Assembly (NCBI RefSeq): GCF_900116715.1 | Contig: NZ_FPBM01000008.1 | Coordinates: 62,001-126,000, forward strand | DNA: 64,000 nt | Direction: 5' to 3' | From: Polaromonas sp. YR568 | GTDB taxonomy: Bacteria > Pseudomonadota > Gammaproteobacteria > Burkholderiales > Burkholderiaceae_C | Translations under genes and position numbers: made by a program | Notes under the pieces: generated by a model | The model's input: only the letters and a program-made list of their open reading frames with translations | What the model was told of the DNA's origin: nothing | The model's database searches: none | In this document: one piece after another, positions 1-9,573 of the stretch | How positions within the stretch are numbered: the first letter of the stretch is position 1 | Layout: the number at the start of each line of letters is the position of its first letter

Positions 1-1099
1 GAGTCGCCAATATCAGCGCTCCATAAACCCAGGACACGCCGCGGAACATGACTGCAATGACCAGCACCGTGAGGACCTCGCCCGAGGCCTGAAATGCCGG
101 GCTGTAAAGCAGGCTGATCAGCGGCTCCTTGAGCAACACTATCGCATGGCAGGCAAGAATGCCGACACCCAGCACAAGGTAGGCCGTTCTGAGCATGCAG
201 GCCCTGCGGTCTTCGGGACGCACGGCTGCCGTCAACCGGGGAAGGTATATGGCGCTGCAGGCCGTCAGAAATAGGGTGGTGTAGTTAAAAGTCAGGGTCC
301 AGCCAGCGTCGAACAGGCCGGCGAAAGCCAGCCCTTTTGCTTCGATCACCCACGAGCGGACCAGGAGCAGGGCCACGGTGGTTGATAGCGCGGCCACGAG
401 GTTAGAGACAGCAAACCGGATAAAGGCCCGGCTTTGCGCCTTGGGTAGGGCCCCGGGCCGCAAGGCTGCCGAGAGCCCCGGCAAACGCGATACGCCGAGA
501 GCGCCCGCCAGAAAAGTCACGCCGAAGCACACCACAAATGCGGTGGCAAGAATCAGGGGGTCATGCGGCAGGCGCCACCATCCGGCGATAGCCAGGACCA
601 TGACCAGCGCGGCCGGGCCGGCGACCTGCGCCAGCGCCAGATAGAGATAGGAGCGATAGCCATTGAGCACGGCGAGGGCGTAGGTTCCACCCACGTTGAG
701 CAGGACCGCCAGCGCGATCCAGCGCACGGTTGCCACAAGATCCGGCGCACTTGAGGCCAGGAAAAATTGAGTCAGGAAGGGCGCCGCGGCGGCGATCACC
801 AGGGCCACCACCAAACCCGAGGCGCCGATCAGGCGTGAGGCCGTCGCGCGAAGCTGCCTGCGCTCGGCTTCGCCCTCGCGTTCGGCGAGCCCCTGCACCA
901 CGGCATTCGTGCCGCCGAACGTAGCGCCCACCGTGGCGGCCTGCGCCATCTGCCGTAGCTGGGAAAACAAGCCCACGCCCTCCGGCCCCATCCAGAAGGC
1001 AATGGCCTTGAAACTAAGCAACCACAAGAAGGCCGAGCCGAACACACCTGCCGTGCTTGCCAAAACCCCGCCGCGAAGGCTTGCCAGGAGTGAGCGCAT
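1..1099 (-). CDS. wzx: Wzx/WzxE-like polysaccharide flippase, partial (C-terminus beyond left edge)
   Basis: Translating the minus strand from the ATG at 1099 gives 366 codons without a stop, so the C-terminus lies outside the window. The product is a chain of hydrophobic segments with the N-terminal signature GPEGVGLFSQLRQMA near residues 35-50, as in WzxE-type O-antigen translocases (Polysacc_synt/MatE-like superfamily). Such proteins flip undecaprenyl-diphosphate-linked repeat units from the cytoplasmic to the periplasmic face of the inner membrane. It starts 12 bases after the stop of the Wzy-like gene, so the two are probably cotranscribed. A complete Wzx of a different subtype is encoded at 30088-31575, so this one may serve another glycan. 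The other frames here give only arginine- and proline-rich shadow ORFs. Confidence 0.8.
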   Translation of the reverse strand, partial: MRSLLASLRGGVLASTAGVFGSAFLWLLSFKAIAFWMGPEGVGLFSQLRQMAQAATVGATFGGTNAVVQGLAEREGEAERRQLRATASRLIGASGLVVALVIAAAAPFLTQFFLASSAPDLVATVRWIALAVLLNVGGTYALAVLNGYRSYLYLALAQVAGPAALVMVLAIAGWWRLPHDPLILATAFVVCFGVTFLAGALGVSRLPGLSAALRPGALPKAQSRAFIRFAVSNLVAALSTTVALLLVRSWVIEAKGLAFAGLFDAGWTLTFNYTTLFLTACSAIYLPRLTAAVRPEDRRACMLRTAYLVLGVGILACHAIVLLKEPLISLLYSPAFQASGEVLTVLVIAVMFRGVSWVYGALILAT

Positions 1100-1111
1100 G
1101 CGATGGCGCTG

Positions 1112-2416
1112 CTATGCGTCCAGCCTGGCGGCCGGTGCCGCCTGCAGGCGCGACAGGAGCAAGCCCCACAGGAAATAGGCAAATATGCCCGGATAAGGCT
1201 GCCTCAGCGTGACCTTGAAGTTGCTATCGACCAACACCAGGAAAGCCACCATTGCCACAAGCCACCAAGTCCGGTCCGGGATGGATATGCGGCGGCGCCA
1301 AACCAGGTGCGCGGTAAAGGCGATCAGCCCGAGCATTGGCAGCAGCGAAATCAGACCGAAGCTATACGTGAAGTCGAGGTACCAATTGTGGGCACTTGTT
1401 TTGACTTCGCGTGAAAAAGGCTCCACGTGCCCGAACACCACGGTGCGGGTGTTCTCGGTGATTCCATTCAGAAACAGCGCCCAGTCGCCAAAACGGTCTC
1501 GGATGTTCACCGGTATCTTGCCTTCCACCAGCGTCTGGAACTTGCCGACATACTGCCCGTTGTCATCAACAATGCTGGTATTCGTTTTGGCGATACCGTA
1601 ATACATGCCAACGACCAGAACCCCCGCGACGATGCTCAGCCCAAACGCCACAAAACTCCCCAGCCGTTCGGTCTTGAGCCGCATCATTTTTCGTGCAAAG
1701 AAGACCAGGACGGAGCCGACGTAGAAGCCGATCGCCAGGAAAGACGCGCTGGCGATCGCATAGACACCCATGACCGCAGTCAGGCAACGCAGCAAAGCCT
1801 TATTTTGATCCCAAAGATGCACCATGGCGAAGCCGAAAGCCACCACAAAAATAACCGGCACGAACTGGAAATGCTGGTAAATACTGAAGAAATACAGGTA
1901 GTGCGTCAATGTCAACGTGTTCTGCAACCATCCCGCCACCAGCTGAAAAGGCACCAGCAGGATCAGAACCCACATAAAGGCCCGTGCAATCACATTGTCC
2001 TCATCGCGGACCAGTTGCCCGAGCACTAGCCCCATGGTAGGAAGCAGGAATTGCGCCGCCAGCAGAAGCTTGCGTTTTTCAATATGCAGACCTTGCGTGG
2101 CAAATACCAGTGACAACAGCATGCCCGCGGCAAACGCCGCGATAAAAACCGCCGCTGGCACGGCTTGACGGAAGTTCCTGCGGAGCGCGAACACACCTAA
2201 AACACATGCGCCTATCGACAGCGGCAAAGGCAATGTACCGAGCACGCCTCCGGAATCGGTGACGAATTTCAGGCTGTTGTAGATACCGCCGGAAAGCTGG
2301 AAGAACAGCGGGAAAAGCAGCGCAACGGCGAGCAGCGCAACGATCAATTTACTGGTTCGGGGTTCCATGCTTCTTTCTTCATCAGCCGCCCGTGACGGCA
2401 CCTCTGCATTCTTCAT
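1112..2416 (-). CDS. O-antigen polymerase/ligase-like membrane protein (Wzy/WaaL superfamily)
   Basis: 434 residues with about ten to twelve predicted membrane segments. A large periplasmic loop around residues 280-340 is followed by SAHNWYLDFTYSFG (about 341-354), the H-N-x-(Y/F)-L-(D/E) pattern typical of the Wzy_C/O-antigen ligase superfamily. Wzy joins undecaprenyl-linked repeat units and WaaL transfers chains to lipid A-core; sequence alone does not separate the two. The ATG at 2416 is the longest start. An internal ATG at 2368, preceded by an AGAAAGAAG purine run, is a credible alternative that removes a hydrophilic 16-residue tail. The gene lies directly upstream of the partial flippase, which suggests a Wzx/Wzy pair. 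Confidence 0.75.
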   Translation of the reverse strand: MKNAEVPSRAADEERSMEPRTSKLIVALLAVALLFPLFFQLSGGIYNSLKFVTDSGGVLGTLPLPLSIGACVLGVFALRRNFRQAVPAAVFIAAFAAGMLLSLVFATQGLHIEKRKLLLAAQFLLPTMGLVLGQLVRDEDNVIARAFMWVLILLVPFQLVAGWLQNTLTLTHYLYFFSIYQHFQFVPVIFVVAFGFAMVHLWDQNKALLRCLTAVMGVYAIASASFLAIGFYVGSVLVFFARKMMRLKTERLGSFVAFGLSIVAGVLVVGMYYGIAKTNTSIVDDNGQYVGKFQTLVEGKIPVNIRDRFGDWALFLNGITENTRTVVFGHVEPFSREVKTSAHNWYLDFTYSFGLISLLPMLGLIAFTAHLVWRRRISIPDRTWWLVAMVAFLVLVDSNFKVTLRQPYPGIFAYFLWGLLLSRLQAAPAARLDA

Positions 2417-2708
2417 TGGGCCGCGTCGGCCTTTTCAGGTGCTTGCTACGACTTGAAACCAAGAGTGAGATTGTGCCGCATAAGGGTATGAGCATGTAGC
2501 CATGTCCCGTGGCTTCTAACTCGGCCTATGCGGTTCGAGCCTGGACTGGTTAACTTAAATGGCGGCAAGGCAGGCTGCAGCGCGTCACAACAAAGTCTGT
2601 TTGCATGTACCTGCTCCGTCGCCGGCACGGTATCCGATGAACATAGACATCAGTTGCAAGACGCACGCGCCCTCTCAAATTTCAAGGCGATTCGTAAAGG
2701 ACCACCGC
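2417..2708. other. Intergenic stretch between two minus-strand genes
   Basis: About 290 bases separate the GT-C-like gene from the Wzy-like gene. I find no convincing ORF, since the short frames on either strand lack domain features and a good ribosome site. There is also no clear terminator and no strong minus-strand promoter. A minus-strand CACAAT-like hexamer is present without a matching -35 box. Confidence 0.4.
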
Positions 2709-4085
2709 CTAACGAAGTAACGCCAGCATATCGCGGTAATGGGACGCTGCAAGAGAATAGACCCGTTCGTCTATTCCGTCTACCTTCTTGGCCCCCTCAA
2801 ATAGCGTGGTGTGATCACCAGCGAGGAAGGCATGCATTTCATTCAGACCCGAACTGTAAGTCGCCGAAAGCGTTCTATAGCCCGTCATCAGAGAGACCCC
2901 ATATATGACAACAAGGGCTAAAGGCACAACGGCACGGAATACTTGCGAGGCCGATTTCCCACTATGACGACTGGCGTCTTGCATCCATGCCAGCGCGGCC
3001 ATTCCAATCAACAAGCAAAACGAAATATCGCCCACTATCATTATTCGTTGCCGAGGGTATGGAAAACTCAAAGTCCCATTAAGAAGAATCGCTGCAAACA
3101 AAATCAAGAAAAAGTAAGAGCGCAGCAACGGCTTCGCGCGTAGCGTGTAAACGATCATCACCAGGCACGAAAGAACATATGCCACCGTCCAGAATCCCAA
3201 CAATCCGCGGTGGATTAAAAATTGCCCGTTGATGGGTTGTTTAAAGAAAATATAGACAGTTTGAACAACGACGTTGTGCATGTAATAGAGGTACTTATTA
3301 CCATCAAATATCTCGCGCAACGCACTGCTCTCCAGAAACCGCGTTCCAAGTCCTCCCGACGCAATAAATCCATCCGGGCTGCCGACACTGCCTATAAAAA
3401 AGATTCGGGCAGCGACAAACGCCGCAAACAGCAAAAACAGTCCACCCGCAAGTGTCCACGCTTTGTAACGATACGCAGCCACCAAGCCCATGAAAAGCAC
3501 AATCAACCCGACTTCCTTGGAAAATATAGCAACGGCCGATATGCAGCCCAAGCTCATCATGGTTTTGTAGCTCAACCCTCTGGCTAGCGTTTTTTCGTCA
3601 TTCTCGACATCGATCAGGAGGTTAAGAGCCGCCAGGAACGAAATCAATACCAGCGCCATACCTATGTTCACCCACCACAGGAATGCATCTTGAACCGCGA
3701 TCGAACCCACCACCAAACAAAGGCTGCCTAGCGTGATCGCGGGGCCAAACTGCAATCGACGCAAAGTGCCTCTCAGCATGCCCAATGCAGTCGCAAAAAA
3801 GGCCATCTGCGCTAACTTGAACCAATAGAAATCTCCCCCCGAGACCTGGAGTAAAAATTTGGTTAATAGATCAATGACCGGGCGATAGAAAGCGGTGCCA
3901 GCCCATCCGTGGCTTTCCGTCAATATCTGGAAATAGCTTCTTTGCCCATCGGCACTAAATGCGACAAGATCATCGATGACATAGGTCTTGGCTAAAAAGA
4001 CCGGAATCCACGCCACAAAGACAATCAGGAAGCCCAGGTCTACAAGGGCAAACGCGTGGCGCCCCGCTGAATTGGCTGTTTTCAT
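2709..4085 (-). CDS. Polytopic membrane protein, GT-C glycosyltransferase-like
   Basis: 458 residues with about ten to eleven hydrophobic spans starting near residue 12. The first external loop carries an acidic pair (VIDDL, about 36-40) and an FYRPVIDL segment at 66-73. This resembles the loop of GT-C enzymes (PMT/GT39-like) that use polyprenyl-phosphate-sugar donors. The next genes encode GtrA and a GtrB-type polyprenyl-phosphate glycosyltransferase. The three together match the usual gtrA-gtrB-gtrX plan, in which the third protein is the specificity-determining periplasmic transferase. I infer that this is that Gtr-type transferase, decorating a surface glycan on the periplasmic side. Base composition is visibly AT-rich, suggesting acquisition from elsewhere. 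No close named homologue is recognised. Confidence 0.6.
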   Translation of the reverse strand: MKTANSAGRHAFALVDLGFLIVFVAWIPVFLAKTYVIDDLVAFSADGQRSYFQILTESHGWAGTAFYRPVIDLLTKFLLQVSGGDFYWFKLAQMAFFATALGMLRGTLRRLQFGPAITLGSLCLVVGSIAVQDAFLWWVNIGMALVLISFLAALNLLIDVENDEKTLARGLSYKTMMSLGCISAVAIFSKEVGLIVLFMGLVAAYRYKAWTLAGGLFLLFAAFVAARIFFIGSVGSPDGFIASGGLGTRFLESSALREIFDGNKYLYYMHNVVVQTVYIFFKQPINGQFLIHRGLLGFWTVAYVLSCLVMIVYTLRAKPLLRSYFFLILFAAILLNGTLSFPYPRQRIMIVGDISFCLLIGMAALAWMQDASRHSGKSASQVFRAVVPLALVVIYGVSLMTGYRTLSATYSSGLNEMHAFLAGDHTTLFEGAKKVDGIDERVYSLAASHYRDMLALLR

Positions 4086-4137
4086 TATTCGATCAAGTGA
4101 TAGTCAACAATGCCGGTATCAAATTTTTTGGGCCGAC

Positions 4138-4545
4138 CTATGAACGGGATACGTGGACATTTCCAGCTCTGCGCACGAATACCAGTCGGTTGAAAATTAA
4201 ATAGGAGAGCGGGGCCAGATACACAATGTTGATGAGTTGGGCCAGATAGATATTCAGTCCATGCCCCCTCAAAAAGCTCAGCGCTGTGTAATTTATGAAA
4301 TAGAGGCTTAGATAAGCCAGCACAAATTTCAGGAATTGAACTTTTCCCAGGCTATTGAAAACGCCCAAACCGTAAGTAAGAAAATTGAAAAAGATTCCAA
4401 CAACTATGTTTGATGCCAGGCTGATCGCGATATTTCCTTGCGTTAAAAAAGCTGCCACCGCAAATACAGCAAAACCCATGGCAGTATTCAAAACCCCGAC
4501 CAAAAGAAACCGGACGATTTGAGGCACTGCGAAGATGCGGTTCAT
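4138..4545 (-). CDS. gtrA: GtrA-like small membrane protein
   Basis: 135 residues with four predicted membrane helices. The N-terminal RFLLVGVLNTAMGF motif (about 12-25) and the late FNRLVFVRR ending are typical of the GtrA family (PF04138). GtrA proteins are thought to translocate undecaprenyl-phosphate-sugar made by GtrB across the inner membrane. The start ATG overlaps the stop of the upstream fusion gene by four bases, so the pair is translationally coupled and very likely functions together. Confidence 0.88.
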   Translation of the reverse strand: MNRIFAVPQIVRFLLVGVLNTAMGFAVFAVAAFLTQGNIAISLASNIVVGIFFNFLTYGLGVFNSLGKVQFLKFVLAYLSLYFINYTALSFLRGHGLNIYLAQLINIVYLAPLSYLIFNRLVFVRRAGNVHVSRS

Positions 4546-6266
4546 TCGGGCAACGTAGCAGTTGCACCGGCAACCTTGTCCGGCTTGCCATGGAGTATTT
4601 TTGGGTCCATGGGTGGTTGATTTTCATCAATGTTCAGGAGTTCTTGCACAATGAAAAGTGGGCGCTGCTTCACCTCTCTATATATTTTGCTGATGTAAAT
4701 CCCCAAGACACCAATGGAAAAAAGCTGTATCCCCCCAAAAAACATCATCACAACGACCATGGAAGTCCAGCCTTGTATCGACATTTCCGGGTTCAACAAT
4801 TTGGCTATCGTCAGGTACAGCGCCAACACAAACGCCGCCCCAGTCATCACAAATCCAAACAAACTGGAAAAGTACAGAGGCTTATCTGTAAATGATGTAA
4901 GTCCGTTGAGCGCAAAACTTATGTATTTTTGTGGCGAAAAATTGGACGTACCGGCATAACGCCTGTCACGCTCATAAACATATCCCGTCTGCGGAAACCC
5001 AACCCACGCAACCATGCCGCGGTAGTAGCGATTTTCTTCCTTCATAAGCCTCAACTGATCGATAACCACCTTGTCTATCAATCTGAAATCGCCCGTGTCG
5101 TTCGGAATATTGGTATCGCTCAGACGCCGTATTAACCTGTAGAAGGTCTTTGCAAGGAGGCGAAAGAAAAAGTTAGTGCCCTGCCGCTTTGGCCGCACCC
5201 CATAAACCACCTTAAAGCCTTCCGACCACTTGGCTATAAAGTCCAATATTATTTCCGGAGGATCCTGAAGGTCGTCATCAATGATCACGGCCAGGTCGCC
5301 CCGGCAATAATCGACACCCGCCGTGATAGCAATCTGATTGCCAAAATTTCGGGCGAAATTCACCACCTTCACGGCGGGATCCAGCATTGCGAGCTTTTTC
5401 AGCTTAAGGTAGGTATCGTCTGCACTGAAGTCGTTCACAAAAATCAGCTCATGCGCGAAGCGCGGAGCGAGACGCGTGAGCACTGCTTTGGTTCGCCTGT
5501 AAAACTCATCAATGCCAGCACTCTGGTTATAAGTCGGAATGATCACTGACAGCAATAGAGGAGACGTAATGCGATGGGCGTAATATTTATTCACGCCTTT
5601 CCATAAGTATTCAGAATCAAAATCGATGCCGAGTTCATTGACGGTGGCTGCAATCGCATTTACGTCTATGACCGAGTGAGTTCCTCGTTCTACATAGTTG
5701 TAATTGCCGGCTCTGCCGAAGTAGTGTTCCAGCACACCGATCAACTCCGAGACCTCCGTTGGGCGAGAGCTGGCAACATTGATAAGCTGGTTGACATGCC
5801 GTCCATCGGCAAGAAGCTTATGCACAATTCTGTAGACATCATCAATGTCGATGAAATTTCTTGTGGCACCTTTCCATACGTCAAGTCGCGCACCACTTTG
5901 AATTGCATCGGCGAAAACGTCCACCAGACCGCCTTGCCCTGAGGGAGCTATCAGCTGCGGCAAGCGAAATATCAGGTGGCGAACCCCTGACGAAAGAATG
6001 AGCCGCTCCATGCGCTGCTTATGTGCTACATAAGGAGACTGAGAGGCTGCCAGCTCTTCGATACTGCAAGAACTGAAATAAACGAGAACAGTCGGCGCTT
6101 TAATGGTCGCCAGGGCCTCTGCCATCAAGGCTTCTTCCGCGTCGATCGCGGCATCGTCAATGCTCTGGGAGTTATGAACGGTCCCGGCAAAGATCAAATA
6201 TGCGGATTGCAGCGCATAGTACGCGAACCTGTCGGCGATGGCACCTTGTCCTATAACCATATTCAT
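4542..6266 (-). CDS. gtrB: Fusion: SDR/NAD-epimerase-like domain + GtrB-type polyprenyl-phosphate glycosyltransferase
   Basis: 574 residues. Residues 1-235 form a compact extended-SDR-like domain with a nucleotide-binding start (VIGQGAIADRF, 4-14), SS at 65-66 and a YxxxK pair at Y79/K83. Residues 239-535 are a family 2 glycosyltransferase of the GtrB/ArnC/DPM1 type. It has SVIIPTYNQS at the start, a DDD motif at 330-332, a QDPP segment and two C-terminal membrane helices (about 465-487 and 502-524). The GT domain should transfer a sugar from an NDP donor to undecaprenyl phosphate at the cytoplasmic face. The SDR domain could make or modify that sugar before transfer. The SDR part is shorter than a full epimerase (about 235 versus 310-340 residues), so it may be structural. 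No frameshift is seen between the domains. Confidence 0.82.
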   Translation of the reverse strand: MNMVIGQGAIADRFAYYALQSAYLIFAGTVHNSQSIDDAAIDAEEALMAEALATIKAPTVLVYFSSCSIEELAASQSPYVAHKQRMERLILSSGVRHLIFRLPQLIAPSGQGGLVDVFADAIQSGARLDVWKGATRNFIDIDDVYRIVHKLLADGRHVNQLINVASSRPTEVSELIGVLEHYFGRAGNYNYVERGTHSVIDVNAIAATVNELGIDFDSEYLWKGVNKYYAHRITSPLLLSVIIPTYNQSAGIDEFYRRTKAVLTRLAPRFAHELIFVNDFSADDTYLKLKKLAMLDPAVKVVNFARNFGNQIAITAGVDYCRGDLAVIIDDDLQDPPEIILDFIAKWSEGFKVVYGVRPKRQGTNFFFRLLAKTFYRLIRRLSDTNIPNDTGDFRLIDKVVIDQLRLMKEENRYYRGMVAWVGFPQTGYVYERDRRYAGTSNFSPQKYISFALNGLTSFTDKPLYFSSLFGFVMTGAAFVLALYLTIAKLLNPEMSIQGWTSMVVVMMFFGGIQLFSIGVLGIYISKIYREVKQRPLFIVQELLNIDENQPPMDPKILHGKPDKVAGATATLPE

Positions 6267-6273
6267 CTGCCCT

Positions 6274-7002
6274 CTACTTGCGCACTACGGCTAACAAAGA
6301 GACGCCAAACGGAAAATTCAAAAATCTCAGAAAATATTTCTCCGCGCCAAAGATCTTTTTTAGTGTGTAGTTAATGAAGGAGGGGGGGAGCTCAACATCC
6401 GAACCTCCTTTACGCCTCAGCAAGTTGTTGGCGATCCGCACCAAGCTAATCAGCGGAAAGAGAAAAGTGTTGAAGTAAGACAGCTTCTCAATAGTAAAGC
6501 CTGCATCAAGCAGCTTGGTTCTGAGGTCGTCCAGCCTGTAGCGGCGCTTGTGCTCATTGAGCACATCATGCTCTGACCAAAGAAACATAAAGGCAGGAAC
6601 CGTGATGACGCCGCGGCCATTCGGCGCCATTTTTGCGTAGATGGCACTTAGTGCTGCCCGGTCGTCTTCTACATGTTCAATGACATCCAAAGCAGTCACA
6701 AGAGAAAAGTATTTGTCCGGATAAGGCACGGCGTCCGGCAGCATTCCTTTTTTCACCAGCCCGCTAAAGATCTCGCGGCTGAAGTTTATGGCGTCGTCAG
6801 ACATGTCCATGCCACTCGTTTCGCCGATCTGCTCCAAAGCACCGAGCATTAACCCGCTGCCACAGCCAATATCAAGTATTGTTGGGTGTTCCGTCTTCGG
6901 CACCAGGCGCGAGATAAGATCGAGGACGACGTTCTTCTTGCCAACAAACCACCAATGGCGCTTTTGAACCTCAAAAAAAATTCGATAGAAATTTTTATCC
7001 AT
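6274..7002 (-). CDS. Class I SAM-dependent methyltransferase
   Basis: 242 residues. The glycine-rich SAM site ILDIGCGSG lies at 42-50, followed by the acidic GMDMS segment. A mid-domain LDVIEHVEDD motif matches the UbiG/Methyltransf_11-12 group. The N-terminal HWWFVGKK pattern is common in methyltransferases next to GtrA/GtrB genes. It ends eight bases before the fusion gene and is the first gene of the minus-strand unit. A role in modifying the lipid-linked or polymer sugar is inferred from position, and the acceptor is unknown. Confidence 0.82.
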   Translation of the reverse strand: MDKNFYRIFFEVQKRHWWFVGKKNVVLDLISRLVPKTEHPTILDIGCGSGLMLGALEQIGETSGMDMSDDAINFSREIFSGLVKKGMLPDAVPYPDKYFSLVTALDVIEHVEDDRAALSAIYAKMAPNGRGVITVPAFMFLWSEHDVLNEHKRRYRLDDLRTKLLDAGFTIEKLSYFNTFLFPLISLVRIANNLLRRKGGSDVELPPSFINYTLKKIFGAEKYFLRFLNFPFGVSLLAVVRK

Positions 7003-7076
7003 ACTTCAAACCAACTCAGCAGTTAACAAACCCACTCACCCGGCCACGGCCAGCAAACTCCGGTGCCGCCGTAACC

Positions 7077-7105
7077 AAAATATGGCACCCAGAATTCGCC
7101 GCCAA
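7077..7105 (-). promoter_or_regulatory. Candidate sigma70 promoter for the minus-strand gtr unit
   Basis: On the minus strand TTGGCG (7105-7100) and TATTTT (7082-7077) are separated by 17 bases. This places a transcript start roughly 70 bases before the methyltransferase ATG at 7002. Each box matches the consensus at four of six positions, so it is only a weak candidate. Confidence 0.3.
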
Positions 7106-7130
7106 AGTGAACATCAGTCAAAAAGTGACG

Positions 7131-7165
7131 GTACTTGAGTACGAAGGAAGATCAGCTTCCAGTAC
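7131..7165. repeat. Nested inverted repeats in the divergent intergenic region
   Basis: GTACT-TG-AGTAC (7131-7142) is a hyphenated palindrome. It is followed by GGAAG-ATCAG-CTTCC (7146-7160) and another AGTAC (7161-7165), which can also pair with the first GTACT. The set sits between the two divergent candidate promoters, where an operator or an RNA stem-loop would be expected. No regulator is identified. Confidence 0.4.
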
Positions 7166-7197
7166 GGAGAGGAAATGGTAAGCATACCGCATCCAAA

Positions 7198-7225
7198 TTG
7201 ATGCAAGTTTTCATTCTCGTACAAT
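7198..7225 (+). promoter_or_regulatory. Candidate sigma70 promoter for tviB and the plus-strand cluster
   Basis: TTGATG (7198-7203), a 16-base spacer and TACAAT (7220-7225, five of six consensus bases) predict a start near 7232. That leaves a leader of about 30 bases before the tviB GTG. It is the best promoter-like site in the 7003-7262 gap. Confidence 0.55.
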
Positions 7226-7262
7226 CCTTCGGATCGATATTCAAAGGACAAGTTGCCTTGCT

Positions 7263-8540
<1,278 letters not shown>

Positions 8541-8541
8541 C

Positions 8542-9573
8542 ATGTCGGCCAGCAAGTACCAACAACTGCAAGCCCACCTTGCCTCTCACCCGGCCACCTG
8601 GCTGGTGACGGGGGTGGCTGGCTTTATCGGCAGCAATTTGCTTGAACACCTTCTCAAGCTCGATCAGCGCGTTATCGGACTGGACAACTTTGCGACGGGC
8701 CACCGACGCAACCTCGAAGAAGTGGAATCGCTTGTCTCGCCCGCGCAATGGGCCAACTTTCGGTTCATGGAGGGCGATATCCGCAACCCTGAAGACTGCG
8801 GCGCCGCGTGCTCCGGTGTCGACTATGTTCTGCACCAAGCCGCGCTGGGAAGCGTTCCGCGCTCTATCAACGACCCCATCACCACCAACAGCGTTAACGT
8901 CACGGGTTTCCTCAATATGCTGGTCGCGGCACGGGACGCCGGTACCCGGCGTTTTGTGTATGCGGCATCGAGTTCGACCTACGGCGACCATCTCGCGCTG
9001 CCCAAGGTTGAAGACACGATCGGCAAACCCCTGTCGCCGTATGCCGTCACCAAGTACGTCAATGAGCTTTATGCTGATGTCTTTAATAAGACATACGGGC
9101 TACAGACGATTGGCCTGCGGTATTTCAACGTTTTCGGGCCACGCCAGGATCCCGATGGCGCATATGCCGCAGTTATCCCCAAATGGGCCGCATCCATGGT
9201 CAAGGGAACCGAAGTCTTTATCAACGGGGATGGGCAGACCAGCCGGGACTTTTGCTATATCGCAAATGTCGTCCAGGCCAACCTACTGGCCGCCACATCG
9301 GCTCCCGACGCGGCCAATCAGGTCTACAACGTCGCGGTGGGTGATCGTACGTCCCTTAACGAGCTGTATGAATGCATCCGGCTAAACCTGCTTCCCCGGT
9401 TTCCCCATCTCGCTCAGGCCGGTCCTGTGTACCGAGATTTCCGTCAAGGCGATGTGAGACACTCGCTGGCAGATATCAGCAAGGCCGCAACGCTGCTGGG
9501 ATACACCCCGAGCTATGACATTCGCAGGGGAATGAAAGACGCAATTGATTGGTATGTCCGCCACTGCGAATGA
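8542..9573 (+). CDS. tviC: UDP-GlcNAc/GlcNAcA C4 epimerase (TviC/WbpP-like)
   Basis: 343 residues, the usual length for TviC/WbpP. An extended SDR with GVAGFIGSN at 24-32, the serine patch ASSSTYG near 142-148 and the catalytic Y167-xxx-K171. WbpP/TviC enzymes interconvert the C4 configuration of UDP-GlcNAc or its uronate. With TviB it would give UDP-GalNAcA or UDP-GlcNAcA as a sugar donor. It begins one base after tviB and overlaps the following gene, in keeping with a single transcript. Confidence 0.92.
   Translation: MSASKYQQLQAHLASHPATWLVTGVAGFIGSNLLEHLLKLDQRVIGLDNFATGHRRNLEEVESLVSPAQWANFRFMEGDIRNPEDCGAACSGVDYVLHQAALGSVPRSINDPITTNSVNVTGFLNMLVAARDAGTRRFVYAASSSTYGDHLALPKVEDTIGKPLSPYAVTKYVNELYADVFNKTYGLQTIGLRYFNVFGPRQDPDGAYAAVIPKWAASMVKGTEVFINGDGQTSRDFCYIANVVQANLLAATSAPDAANQVYNVAVGDRTSLNELYECIRLNLLPRFPHLAQAGPVYRDFRQGDVRHSLADISKAATLLGYTPSYDIRRGMKDAIDWYVRHCE

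Noticed and set aside
2528..2908. 126-codon plus-strand frame at the end of the GT-C-like gene
   Set aside because: It overlaps the membrane protein gene on the other strand, has no ribosome site and resembles no protein.
7003..7262. JUMPstart/ops antitermination element upstream of the polysaccharide unit
   Set aside because: No GGCGGTAG-type ops core was found in this gap, so RfaH-type control is not supported.
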